From Pyxidicoccus parkwaysis (GTDB lineage: Bacteria > Myxococcota > Myxococcia > Myxococcales > Myxococcaceae): a stretch of DNA of 64,000 nucleotides. Positions within the stretch are counted from its first letter, which is position 1, and the number at the start of each line of letters is the position of its first letter. The translations under genes and the position numbers were made by a program. The notes under the pieces were generated by a model, which was not told the origin of the DNA, ran no database searches, and worked only from the letters and a program-made list of their open reading frames with translations. Below, piece by piece: positions 25,183 through 33,969 of this stretch. The stretch spans positions 5,880,001 through 5,944,000 of the forward strand of contig NZ_CP071090.1 of assembly GCF_017301735.1 (NCBI RefSeq), read 5' to 3'.

Positions 25183-27846
25183 TCAGGGCTTGAAGCCCTT
25201 GGGCCACTTCGTCTTCGCGTCGTACTTCAGGTCCTTCAGGTCGGAGGACATCGTTGCCCCCGTGAGGTCCGCGCCGCTGAAGTCAGTCCAATGCAGTTTG
25301 GCCTTCGAGAAGTCCACGTCCCGAAGGTCCGCGCCGTCGAAGCAGGTGACCATCAGCTCTGCGTTCTCGAAGCGGGCGCCGCGCAGGTTCGCCCCGGTGA
25401 AGATCGTCTGGGTGCAGGAGCCTCCTGAGAAGTTCGCCTTGCTCACGTCCGCGTGGCGGAAGTTGGCGCCGCCCAGATAGACCTTCGAGAAATCCACTCC
25501 GGAGAACCGGCCCTCGGTGAAGTCCAGCTCCAGCAACTCGTACCCGCTCAGGTCGCGCCCCGCCAGGTCGATACCCTGCAACAACACGGAGAACTCCGAG
25601 CTGCCGCGGGCCTTCCGGTAGCGCTCGCGCCAGGAATTCCACCGCTCCGCGCTGTCCTTCACCTCGTTCCTGAGCAGCGCCGTCGCCTCGGCGGAAGTGG
25701 GCAGCAGGAGCTTCATGAGCTCGTTCTCGGAGAGCTTCTTGAACTGAGCCCCCTTGGCCGTCAGCCCCGCCGCCACGCTGGCCGCGGCGCCGACTCCCAG
25801 CACCAGGTGCGTCACCTTCGCATCGGGCTTCGCCGCCACCTCCGCGCCGAGCTCCTTCAGCAGCCCCTCGCGGAACGCAGGAGTCGCGTTCCTGAAGCGG
25901 CCGACGAAGAGGAAGCGCGTTCCAGCGAGGCGCTTCTCGAACAGGTCCTCGGACCTGCCCGTCACGGTGTTCTTCGCCTTGCCGCCGCGCTTCGGCGCCA
26001 CCTCCGCTTCGAGCAGGAACGGCTCGCCGTCGTCGACTTTCGCGGGCTTCAGCGTCTCCACCACCACGCTGCCGTCCGGCCCCACGTAGGCCACCGAGTC
26101 GCCGAGCCTCGCGAGGGGCCACACCTCCTGAATCAACGCATCGGGCCGGGGCTCCACTTCGTCGGGTCCGAGCCAACGCGCCTTGGCGGGGTTGGCCACG
26201 TCCACCATCAGCAGCCGTCCCAGCGAGTCCGCCACCGCGACGCGCGCGTCTCCCACGAAGGCCACCTGCCCCAGCACCGCGTCGTGGCGCTCGAGCCGGC
26301 TCACCGTCTCGCCACTGCGAGGGTCCACCAGGAGCAGCACGCTGTTCGCGTCGTCCCGGTCGTCGTCGGCGACGCTGACCGCAATCCAGCCGCGCGGTGA
26401 CACCGCGAGCCCGCACACGCGCGAGCCCATCGTGTCGACACCGAGGGAGACCTCGCGAATCACCTCGGGCGTCTTCCCGAGCCGCCACAGGTGCAGCGCC
26501 TTGTCCGCGGTGGCCAGCCACGCGTCCTTCGGACCGAAGGCGCAGGCCCGCACCCGGTCCTTGTGCGGAAGGTCCGCCTGGAGCAGGGCGCGCTTCAGCA
26601 CCCAGACCTGGACGTTCTCCTGGGCCGGCGCAGCGAGCCGTGTCTCGTCCCGGGAGATGGCGAGCGGCCCCGACGCATAGCTGGAGAGCTTGAACGACTC
26701 ACGCGCCTTCGCGTCGAGCGACTTGCCGACGAAGATGGAGTCGTAGTCGAGCCGTACCTGCACACCCGACGACAGCGCCTTCACATCCGTGGGAGGGAAG
26801 TTCGCTGGAATCTCCGTCGCCTTGCCCGTGTCGAGCTCCCACGAGACGCAGGTGCGGTTCGACGTGGCGACGACGGCATCAGGCATGAGCGCCAGGCCGA
26901 GGATGGGAGAAGGAGCGGCGGCCCCGGTCCGCGCGGAGCCGTCCTCCGTCGACCACACGCTCAGCGCGCCCGGAGTGGTGCCCGTGGCGAGCCAGCGCCC
27001 GTCGGGAGACAGCGCCGTGACGGAGCCCTGCATGTGGCGGTCGGGCACCTCGATGACCGGGCCCGCGTCGAAGTCCGGGACGCTCCACGAGCGCAGCACG
27101 AGCTCGTTGCCGAGCGAGTACGCGCGCGTGCCGTCCGGGGAGAAGGCGACCCAGCGACACCCCGCGCCGCCGCCCACGTCGAACTTGTGATGGCCCACGG
27201 ACCCGCGCACGGGCTTCAGGTCCTGCACGGTCCACAGCTCCACGGCCCCGTTGCCATGGCCGACGAGCAGGTGCTCACCCGACGGAGAGAACGCGAGGGC
27301 GAGGACCTTGGTGCTCTTCCGCTTCGCCCGCTCCTTGCCGGTGTGCACGTCGTAGAGCCGGACGATTCCCTTCGACGACCCGGTGGCCATCAACGCACCG
27401 TCCGCGCTGAAGGTGACGGCGTAGACGTCTCCTTCCGTCTCCTGGAGGGTGTGGATGAGGGCGGTGTTCTTCGCGTCGCGCACCAGGATTTCGCCGTCCT
27501 CGATGCTGACGAACATGGAGCGCTTCGCGTTCATCGCGGCCAGGTGGAAGTCCTGCACTCCCTTGAGCGCCCACTCGGTCTTCCCCTTGGCGGAGACGCG
27601 GCGGATGAGACCCCACCCGCCGACCATCGCGGCGCCTCCCGGCAGCGAGTAGACCGACCGCAGACGTCCCTCGAGCTCGCGCTGAGAGGCAACCTCGCCG
27701 CTCTCCACGTCGAAGGCCACGAGCTGCGAGTTCTCGTCTCCGAAAAGAACGGCCCACAGATGGCGTGAGTCTGGCGAGAAATCGATTCCGATGAACTCGC
27801 CGGGGACGTTGAAGGGCGAGGTGCCGTACTTGCGTTGGGTGGTCAT
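25183..27846 (-). CDS. WD40 repeat - BRCT - pentapeptide repeat protein
   Basis: 887 aa. Residues 1 to about 600 are WD40-type repeats (for example AVTFSADGALMATGSSKGIV, LALAFSPSGEHLLVGHGNGA, TALSPDGRWLATGTTPGALS), enough for two propellers. Residues about 630-710 read as a BRCT domain (LAGTRFLFVGRFRNATPAFR, ELGAEVAAKPDAKVTHLVLG), the fold used in DNA-damage and NAD-dependent ligase proteins. Residues about 770-870 are pentapeptide repeats of the A-[DN]-L/F-x-[GN] type (GANLRGARFENAELMVTCFD). No signal peptide, so cytoplasmic. The architecture suggests a scaffold that binds proteins and perhaps nucleic acid. The start lies directly downstream of a motif shared with the neighbouring SUKH-like gene. 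No enzymatic site is seen. Confidence 0.85.
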   Translation of the reverse strand: MTTQRKYGTSPFNVPGEFIGIDFSPDSRHLWAVLFGDENSQLVAFDVESGEVASQRELEGRLRSVYSLPGGAAMVGGWGLIRRVSAKGKTEWALKGVQDFHLAAMNAKRSMFVSIEDGEILVRDAKNTALIHTLQETEGDVYAVTFSADGALMATGSSKGIVRLYDVHTGKERAKRKSTKVLALAFSPSGEHLLVGHGNGAVELWTVQDLKPVRGSVGHHKFDVGGGAGCRWVAFSPDGTRAYSLGNELVLRSWSVPDFDAGPVIEVPDRHMQGSVTALSPDGRWLATGTTPGALSVWSTEDGSARTGAAAPSPILGLALMPDAVVATSNRTCVSWELDTGKATEIPANFPPTDVKALSSGVQVRLDYDSIFVGKSLDAKARESFKLSSYASGPLAISRDETRLAAPAQENVQVWVLKRALLQADLPHKDRVRACAFGPKDAWLATADKALHLWRLGKTPEVIREVSLGVDTMGSRVCGLAVSPRGWIAVSVADDDRDDANSVLLLVDPRSGETVSRLERHDAVLGQVAFVGDARVAVADSLGRLLMVDVANPAKARWLGPDEVEPRPDALIQEVWPLARLGDSVAYVGPDGSVVVETLKPAKVDDGEPFLLEAEVAPKRGGKAKNTVTGRSEDLFEKRLAGTRFLFVGRFRNATPAFREGLLKELGAEVAAKPDAKVTHLVLGVGAAASVAAGLTAKGAQFKKLSENELMKLLLPTSAEATALLRNEVKDSAERWNSWRERYRKARGSSEFSVLLQGIDLAGRDLSGYELLELDFTEGRFSGVDFSKVYLGGANFRHADVSKANFSGGSCTQTIFTGANLRGARFENAELMVTCFDGADLRDVDFSKAKLHWTDFSGADLTGATMSSDLKDLKYDAKTKWPKGFKP

Positions 27847-27849
27847 GGT

Positions 27850-27868
27850 GCAACCGGATATACAACAG
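27850..27868 (-). promoter_or_regulatory. 19-bp motif upstream of the WD40 gene
   Basis: The bases GCAACCGGATATACAACAG (plus strand) recur at 28814-28832 with one change. On the minus strand this reads CTGTTGTATATCCGGTTGC and contains a TATAT box about ten bases before the ATG, so transcription may be leaderless. Possible shared promoter or operator. Confidence 0.5.
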
Positions 27869-27886
27869 AGAACACGCCACGCGTGT

Positions 27887-28756
27887 CTAGGGCCGCTTGA
27901 TGGTCAGCATCCCCTGCCACATCCAGTCGCAGGGCACTTTGAGCGAGACGGCGAGCGCTTCGTCGGTCTTCCTCCAGAGCTCTGGCGCGCGACGGGTTTC
28001 ACATCGGAGCCTGGTGGTCGCGATTCGCGCGGCGTCGTCGTGGAACTCTATCTTGTGCGGGTCGGGGTCCTCGGTCACGGCATCCGCATTCACATAGACG
28101 GTGGCCCAATGCTCGGGAGTCATCTTGCCGTGAAGCGCCCAGGGCCGCCGTTTGGTTCGTCGCCTCTCCTTGACCAGGAAGGCAGTCCCCTCGGGGAGCG
28201 CAACCAGGTCCTGCTTTGCGACAGGCTGACTCAACAGCGTCCATTCGAGCGGCGCTTCGAGCGAAAACCTCGGATATTCGTGCGTCTCCAGGTCCTCACA
28301 CATGAGCTCGAGCCAGTCGATCAGCGTCAGCGACGAGCGTTGGTGGGGATCCTCGGCGACGTAACTGACATCCAGCAAGGCGCCTTCAGGGTCCTCCAGT
28401 GAGACAGCGAGGTACCCGCCGAGGCCGGTCTCGGGGTCCCTGTGCTCGATGATGGGAATGCAATTCCGTCGGCCGACGCTCTCGAAATGAGCGCACACGC
28501 CGCCGATCTCCAACTCGGGCATCAACAAGCGATGGTCTCTCTTGGGAGATATCCACCCCCGTATCGTGCCCAACGACAGGAACTCACGCAGGTGTGCGGG
28601 AACGGGGAGTCCGATGTCCGCGCAGAGCTGGTTGAGCTCGGCCGCATGTACCACCCGCCTTCGCGTAGGAGTAAGCACCTTGCAACCGTATTCCTCCGGG
28701 ATGATCAATGACTGCAGACGTGTGAATGCCTTCCGGAGAGGAGTTGTGGATGCCAT
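27887..28756 (-). CDS. SUKH (SMI1/KNR4)-like protein
   Basis: 289 aa from the ATG at 28756 (GAGG seven bases upstream; GTG at 28759 is the other option). The N-terminal half resembles SUKH-type proteins: an LNQLCADIGLPVPAHLREFL helix leading to LSLGTIRGWISP, then strands with LEIGGVCAHFES and GLGGYLAVSL. The family is known in bacteria for toxin-immunity roles and in yeast for cell-wall regulation. The C-terminal 90 residues are unlike anything I know. By eye the gene is less G+C rich than its neighbours, hinting at acquisition. No toxin gene is adjacent. Shares its upstream motif with the WD40-BRCT gene. Confidence 0.6.
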   Translation of the reverse strand: MASTTPLRKAFTRLQSLIIPEEYGCKVLTPTRRRVVHAAELNQLCADIGLPVPAHLREFLSLGTIRGWISPKRDHRLLMPELEIGGVCAHFESVGRRNCIPIIEHRDPETGLGGYLAVSLEDPEGALLDVSYVAEDPHQRSSLTLIDWLELMCEDLETHEYPRFSLEAPLEWTLLSQPVAKQDLVALPEGTAFLVKERRRTKRRPWALHGKMTPEHWATVYVNADAVTEDPDPHKIEFHDDAARIATTRLRCETRRAPELWRKTDEALAVSLKVPCDWMWQGMLTIKRP

Positions 28757-28813
28757 CACTCACCTCTTGCGCTCTCGCGCGCGTTTCGTGTTGACGCGTG
28801 TGTGGCGAAAGCA

Positions 28814-28832
28814 GCAACCCGATATACAACAG
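28814..28832 (-). promoter_or_regulatory. 19-bp motif upstream of the SUKH-like gene
   Basis: GCAACCCGATATACAACAG (plus strand), one base different from the motif at 27850-27868, located 58 bp before the start of the SUKH-like gene. Same orientation relative to the downstream gene in both cases. Confidence 0.5.
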
Positions 28833-29004
28833 CCGCCACTCGGGAAGTATGTCTCCGCGCATGCCGCGCGTGCCGTTCCTGGGACAGCGTCGTCCCAGAA
28901 GCGAGGCATCCTCCCGTTCGCGCAGCCCCCTGTCGGAGCAGCCCATCCGTGGCACGCTTCTTCCAGGTCGCGGCACGGAACGAAGCTGGAGCGGAGGCAC
29001 ATCC

Positions 29005-31478
29005 ATGGCGGCACCGGCGTTGTCGGCAGTCGGGCAGGACCTGCGCTACGCCATGCGTGGACTGCGGCGTGCGCCCGGCTTCACCCTGGTGGCGGTGGTG
29101 GTGCTGGCGCTCGGAATCGGCGCCAACGTGAGCCTCTTCTCGGTCCTCCACGGGGTGCTGTTGCGGCCCCTGCCCTTCCCCGAGCCGGAGCGGCTGGTCG
29201 TCGTGCAGCAGGCGAAGCCGGGCGAGCTCGGCGGCGTCTCGTATCCGAACCTCCTCGACTGGCGCGCCGGTAGCACCACCGCCTTCGAGCGCCTCGCTGT
29301 GTACCTCTCCACGCAATTCACGCTGAGCGGCGACGGCGACGCGGCGCGCGTCACGGGCGTCATCACCTCGGCGGACCTCTTCCCGCTGCTCGGCACGCCG
29401 CCAGCGCTGGGACGCACGTTCCATCCCGAGGAGGACCAGCTCGGCGGTAGCCCCGAGGGCATCCGCCCCGTCGTCCTCAGCCACGCCTTCTGGCAGCGGC
29501 GCTTCCCGGGCACCGGACACGGCGACCCGGGTGTGCTGGGGCGCGTGGTGCGGCTGGACGATGTCCCCTTCACCGTCGTGGGCGTCATGCCGGAGGGCTT
29601 CACCTTCCCGCTCCAGCGCGAGCCCGTGGACCTGTGGGTCAGCGTGGCCGTGGACGCGGAGCCCTCCGTGTACGGAGGCACCATTCCGAAAAGCCGCGGC
29701 TACATGCGCTACGAGGCGGCCATTGCCCGGCTGAAGCCCGGCGTCTCCGTGGAGGCGGCGCAGGCACAGATGAGCGCGCTCGCGGTGTCGCTCGACGAGG
29801 CGCATCCGGACAGCGGCTCGTACACCGGGGTGCGGGTGGTGCCGGGGCTGGAGCGGGTGGTGGGCAACGTCCGTCCCGTGCTGCTGTTGCTCTTCGGCGC
29901 CGTGGCCTGCGTGCTGCTCATCGGCTGCGTCAACGTGGCCAACCTGTTGCTGGCCCGTGCCACGGTGCGGCGGCGCGAGGTGGCGGTGCGGCTCGCGCTG
30001 GGAGCGAGCCGGGCCCGCGTGGTGCAACTGCTGCTCACCGAGAGCCTCCTGCTGTCCTTCCTCGGTGGAGCCCTGGGCCTGCTGCTCGCCGTCTGGGGCG
30101 TGGACCTCCTCCTCGCCTTCGCGCCCGCGGACGTGCCCCGTCTCGACGAGGTGCGCGTGGACGCGGTGGCGGTGGGCTTCACGCTGCTGCTGTCATTGGG
30201 TACGGCGCTCGGGTGCGGACTCGTGCCGGCGCTCGGCAACTCCGAGCCGGGGCTTCGTGAGGCACTGAAGGACGCGGCCCGGGGCACCACCGGAGGCCGG
30301 TCCGCGTCGCGGCTGCGTGGGGTGTTGGTGGTGGGGCAGACGGCGCTCGCACTGGTGCTGCTGGTGGGCGCGGCGCTGTTGATGAACAGCCTGGTGCGGC
30401 TCACGCGCGTGGACCCGGGCTTCGACTCGCATGGTCTGCTCGCGGTGAATCTGGACCTGCCCGCCTCGCGCTACCCGATGCGCTCCGCGCAGGTGACGGA
30501 GTTCTACGCGAGGCTGGTGGAGCGGCTGAGCGGCACGCCCGGAATCAGCGCCGTGAGCACCGCCGAGGGCCTCCCCTTAGCGGGCTGGACAACGGCACCA
30601 GCGTGGAGGTGGAAGGCATGGACATGCCGGCCACTCGGAACGAGGCGCAGCTTCGCTTCGTGGGCCTGGACTACTTCCGGACCCTGGGCATCCCCCACGT
30701 CGCCGGGCGCGACTTCGCGGCGAGCGATGACCGGACGGCGCCCCCGGTGGTGGTGGTGAACGAAGCCTTCGTGCGGCGCTACCTGGAGGGCCGCTCTCCG
30801 CTGGGACAGCAGCTGAAGCTGGGCTGGGGCGGCAATGCGGCGAAGGAGATTGTCGGCGTGGTGCGCGACGTGAAGCACGCGAGCCTCGGCACCGCGCCTG
30901 AGCCCGAGGTGTACGTGCCCCATGCCCAGTTCCCACTCAATGCGCTGACCGTGTTCCTGCGGACCTCGAAGGACCCGATGTCGCTCCTCCCCACCGTTCG
31001 CGCGGAGGTACGCGCGTTGGACGCGGGCGTGCCGCTCGCGGGCGCGAAGACGGTGGAGGGCTTCATCGACGACTCGCTCGTGCCGCAGCGCTTCGTGACA
31101 CTGCTGCTCGGCGTGTTCGCGGCCGTGGCGCTGGTGCTGACGCTGCTCGGACTCTCCAGCGTGATGGCATACACGGTGGCGCAGCGGACGCACGAGTTCG
31201 GCGTCCGCACGGCGCTGGGCGCGCAGGCCTCGGACGTGCTGTGGCTCGTGCTCGCGCAGGGCGTGCGCCGCACCTGTGTCGGCGTGGGGCTGGGGCTGGC
31301 GGGGGCGCTCGTGCTCGCGCACCTGCTGGAGCGCTGGCTGTATGGCATTACCGCGACGGACCCGTGGACCTTCGTCGGCGTCTCGCTGTTGCTGATGACC
31401 GCGGCGCTCCTCGCCTGCTACGTCCCCGCGCGCCGCGCCACGCGTGTCTCGCCGCTCGTCGCACTCCGCGCGGAGTAG
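29005..31478 (+). pseudogene. MacB/FtsX-type (ADOP family) ABC permease, frameshifted
   Basis: The ATG at 29005 has GGAGG eight bases upstream and opens MAAPALSAVGQDLRYAMRGL, typical of the ADOP permeases. There is an N-terminal helix (TLVAVVVLALGIGANVSLFS), a MacB-type periplasmic domain, and FtsX cores (LLLLFGAVACVLLIGCVNVA; the second at the C-terminus, ALVLTLLGLSSVMAYTVAQR). At 30573-30576 the frame breaks: STAEGLPL continues correctly as SGLDNGTSVEVEG only in the next frame, as if one C were lost from a run of five. The rest is intact to 31478, giving 824 aa if restored. Either a real loss or a sequencing error. No ATPase or membrane-fusion partner is adjacent. Confidence 0.88.
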
Positions 31479-31703
31479 GACCCGCGCGCGGCAAGGGCGT
31501 TGCACCACAAGCAGGCTCGAGCCCGCTTCGGCGTCGTCAGGCAGCGATGCACGCCGGCTCTTCCGCCTGCCAGGCAGGCACCCTGTGCCCCGGGGCCTCC
31601 CTCACGGGTCGCCTGGCCTGCCCCAGCCCCCGGCTTCGGCCGCTGAAGTGGCACACGCCCCTCCCCCGAACGGGGCCGCTCCTGGCATGCTGGGGCGACG
31701 TCC

Positions 31704-32321
31704 ATGTCCTCGGCCCAAGGCACCTCCCCTACTTCCGACAGCGGCCCCGTGCTCCGGGTCGCCCAGGTCGTCCCGCGCACCGAGGCGGAAGGGCCGGGAG
31801 TGCGCTTCTCCGTGTGGGTCCAGGGCTGTGCCATTCGCTGCCCCGGCTGCTGCAACCCGGAGATGTTCGCCTTCGAGCGCGGCACCGTGATGACGGTGGA
31901 GTCCCTCGCCGCGCGCATCCTCGCCACCCCGGGAATCGAAGGCCTCACGCTGCTCGGCGGCGAGCCTACCTCCCAGGCCGGCCCCGCCGCGGACCTCTGC
32001 GAGCGCATCCGCGCCGCGGGCCTGAGCATCATGCTCTTCACCGGCCACACGCTCGCGGAACTGAAGGCCCAGGCCAACCCGGACGTGGAGCGCCTGCTGC
32101 GCACCGTGGACCTGCTGGTGGACGGCCGCTACGAGAAGGACCAACCGGAGACCCGGCGGCGCTGGATTGGCTCGCGCAACCAGGTCATGCACTTCCTCAC
32201 CTCGCGCTACTCACCGGACGAGCCCCAGTTCACCGCCCCCAACACGGCGGAGATGCACCTCATCGAGGGCAAGCTCGTCATCAACGGCTGGCCCGAGCTC
32301 GCCAACCGGCTCCGTCCATGA
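31704..32321 (+). CDS. NrdG-like radical SAM activating enzyme
   Basis: 205 aa. The cluster motif VQGCAIRCPGCCNPEM supplies the three cysteines (C-x3-C-x2-C) of a 4Fe-4S radical SAM enzyme, followed by a GG-E block (LTLLGGEPTSQ) that binds SAM. Length and layout match small activases such as NrdG. No glycyl-radical partner such as NrdD is near. Its stop overlaps the next start as ATGA, so it is the first gene of the FtsH/MoxR operon. The enzyme might modify another operon protein; which one is unknown. A radical SAM gene is an unusual member for such a system. Confidence 0.85.
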   Translation: MSSAQGTSPTSDSGPVLRVAQVVPRTEAEGPGVRFSVWVQGCAIRCPGCCNPEMFAFERGTVMTVESLAARILATPGIEGLTLLGGEPTSQAGPAADLCERIRAAGLSIMLFTGHTLAELKAQANPDVERLLRTVDLLVDGRYEKDQPETRRRWIGSRNQVMHFLTSRYSPDEPQFTAPNTAEMHLIEGKLVINGWPELANRLRP

Positions 32322-33406
32322 TTCGCGTCTCCACCGCCGAGCACGAAATCCTCACGCTCGCCCGCGCCATCATCGGCCTGGGACAGTACGTCCCCGTGGA
32401 GGACCTCCTCCGGGACAGGCACATCACCGTCCCCGAACGCCTCAGCCCCGGCGCGATGCACGTGCTCCGCGACACCCTCTCCAAGGGCGCCGTCCTCGCG
32501 CTCGCCCGCTGCGGAGGGTGGCGCAAGCAGCGCTACCTCGACGGTGGACAGGAGCGCTCCGGCCGCCTCTGGGAGCGGCACGCTCCACCCGCGCTCCACT
32601 TCTCCGCGCTGAGCTTCCACACGCTGCGCTGGCTCCTCGAACAGCCGTTGGTGAAACACGGCTGCAAGTCGCTCGAAGCCGAGGGCGCGCTCACGCCCGC
32701 GGATGAGTTCTTCCTCTACCTCTGCTGCCGCCTCGTCGCGGGCACCCCCTGCGCGAAGGCCGTGGGCGAGCAGGCCCTCTTCCGGCGCTCCGCGCTGTGC
32801 TGGCTCGGCGTCCCTGATGTGTTTGGAACCACGCCTCCGAAGCTCACCGCCGCCAGCTTCGCGCCGCTGCTCGCGAATGGAGGCTGGCTGCTGGAGGCCC
32901 TGCAAGCGGACCTCGCGCACCGCTGGCGCCACCTCGAGGAGTCCAAGCGCTTCCTCCACGAGCCCGAGGCGATGGTGGCCCTGGGCGCCGCGCAGGAGGC
33001 CGTGCTCTCCGCGTTCCTCGACGCCTTGGATGCCGCTGGACGCAGGGACCTCGCCGGCTTCCTGCTCCAGGCCGGGCGCCCGTTGCTGGAGCAGCCCGCG
33101 TCGCGCTGGGTGGAGGGCCTGTCCCTCACCTCCGCGCTGAGCGTGCGGGCCTCGGCGGCGCGGGCCTCGGGCGCCTTCCTGCGCTCGCTGGGGCGCCTCG
33201 CGCGCTGGGACGCGGACCACCGCACGGTGCGCTTCTTCGACGACACCTACGACGCCGCACAGCTCCTCCTCTCCGAGTGGAGCCCCGTCGGCGAGGCCGG
33301 CTTCCGCCGCGCCGCGGACCTGGAGCGCGAGCTGTCGTCATCCCTGACGACGGCCAGCGCGATTCCCCCCACCCTTCCCCTTCCCTCCGCCGGGAGCGCC
33401 CCATGA
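32318..33406 (+). CDS. Unknown operon protein, 362 aa
   Basis: Starts at the ATG overlapping the previous stop: MIRVSTAEHEILTLARAIIG. It is mostly helical, with no signal peptide or clear catalytic motif; scattered cysteines (YLCCRLVAGTPCAKA) do not form a recognisable metal site. Its 3' end overlaps the next gene by ATGA. Position suggests one of the accessory domains described in FtsH ternary systems (sometimes called fvmX), but I cannot place it in a specific family. Confidence 0.8.
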   Translation: MIRVSTAEHEILTLARAIIGLGQYVPVEDLLRDRHITVPERLSPGAMHVLRDTLSKGAVLALARCGGWRKQRYLDGGQERSGRLWERHAPPALHFSALSFHTLRWLLEQPLVKHGCKSLEAEGALTPADEFFLYLCCRLVAGTPCAKAVGEQALFRRSALCWLGVPDVFGTTPPKLTAASFAPLLANGGWLLEALQADLAHRWRHLEESKRFLHEPEAMVALGAAQEAVLSAFLDALDAAGRRDLAGFLLQAGRPLLEQPASRWVEGLSLTSALSVRASAARASGAFLRSLGRLARWDADHRTVRFFDDTYDAAQLLLSEWSPVGEAGFRRAADLERELSSSLTTASAIPPTLPLPSAGSAP

Positions 33407-33969
33407 GCCGCGCCTACCGAGTCTCCGTCTCCGAGTCCCTCAACCGCGTGGTGCAGGCCGAGGACGGCCTCTGCTCCAAGCTGGAGCTGCTCCCCCTGCT
33501 CTCCCAGGAGGAGCTGGCCGGCCTGCTCGCCGCGGAGCTGGAGGGCCGTGGCTTCAAGCGCGACGGCGACGTGGCCGTGCGCACCGAATCGGACGGCGTG
33601 CGCATCGCCGTGGACGTCACCACCGGCGACGTCAGCGTCACCCTCTCCGACGAAGCCCAGGTGGAGCTGACGGCGAAGGGCGAGATGACGGTGGCCAACC
33701 CCAACGACATGAAGGAGGCGGAGGTCAAGGCGCGCGAGAAGGCGCTGAGCCGTCTCGAGGACGAGGCGAAGGACGCCTCCGAGCGCCTGCGCGAGCAGGT
33801 GACGCGCCGCCTCGAAGGCCGCCTGCGCGACCTCAAGTCGGAGCTGGATGCCGTGTCGAACAAGGTGACGGCCGACGCGCTGAAGGTGCGCGCGAAGCAG
33901 CTCGGCACCGTGGAGGAGATTCACGAGGACGCCGCCACCGGCTCGCTCACCATCAAGGTGCGCGTATGA
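33403..33969 (+). CDS. Unknown operon protein with coiled coil, 188 aa
   Basis: The start at 33403 overlaps the upstream stop; the longer open frame from 33277 lies inside the previous gene. The N-terminal 100 residues form a beta-rich domain (MSRAYRVSVSESLNRVVQAE, VRTESDGVRIAVDVTTGDVS). Residues about 105-165 are a charged coiled coil (DMKEAEVKAREKALSRLEDE). A short beta tail ends in TIKVRV. No known family. Coupled by ATGA to the FtsH-like gene, so probably its partner or adaptor. Confidence 0.8.
   Translation: MSRAYRVSVSESLNRVVQAEDGLCSKLELLPLLSQEELAGLLAAELEGRGFKRDGDVAVRTESDGVRIAVDVTTGDVSVTLSDEAQVELTAKGEMTVANPNDMKEAEVKAREKALSRLEDEAKDASERLREQVTRRLEGRLRDLKSELDAVSNKVTADALKVRAKQLGTVEEIHEDAATGSLTIKVRV

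Noticed and set aside
28798..29004. N-terminal extension of the ABC permease from 28798
   Set aside because: Low-complexity residues without a ribosome site; ATG 29005 has one and starts the conserved family N-terminus.
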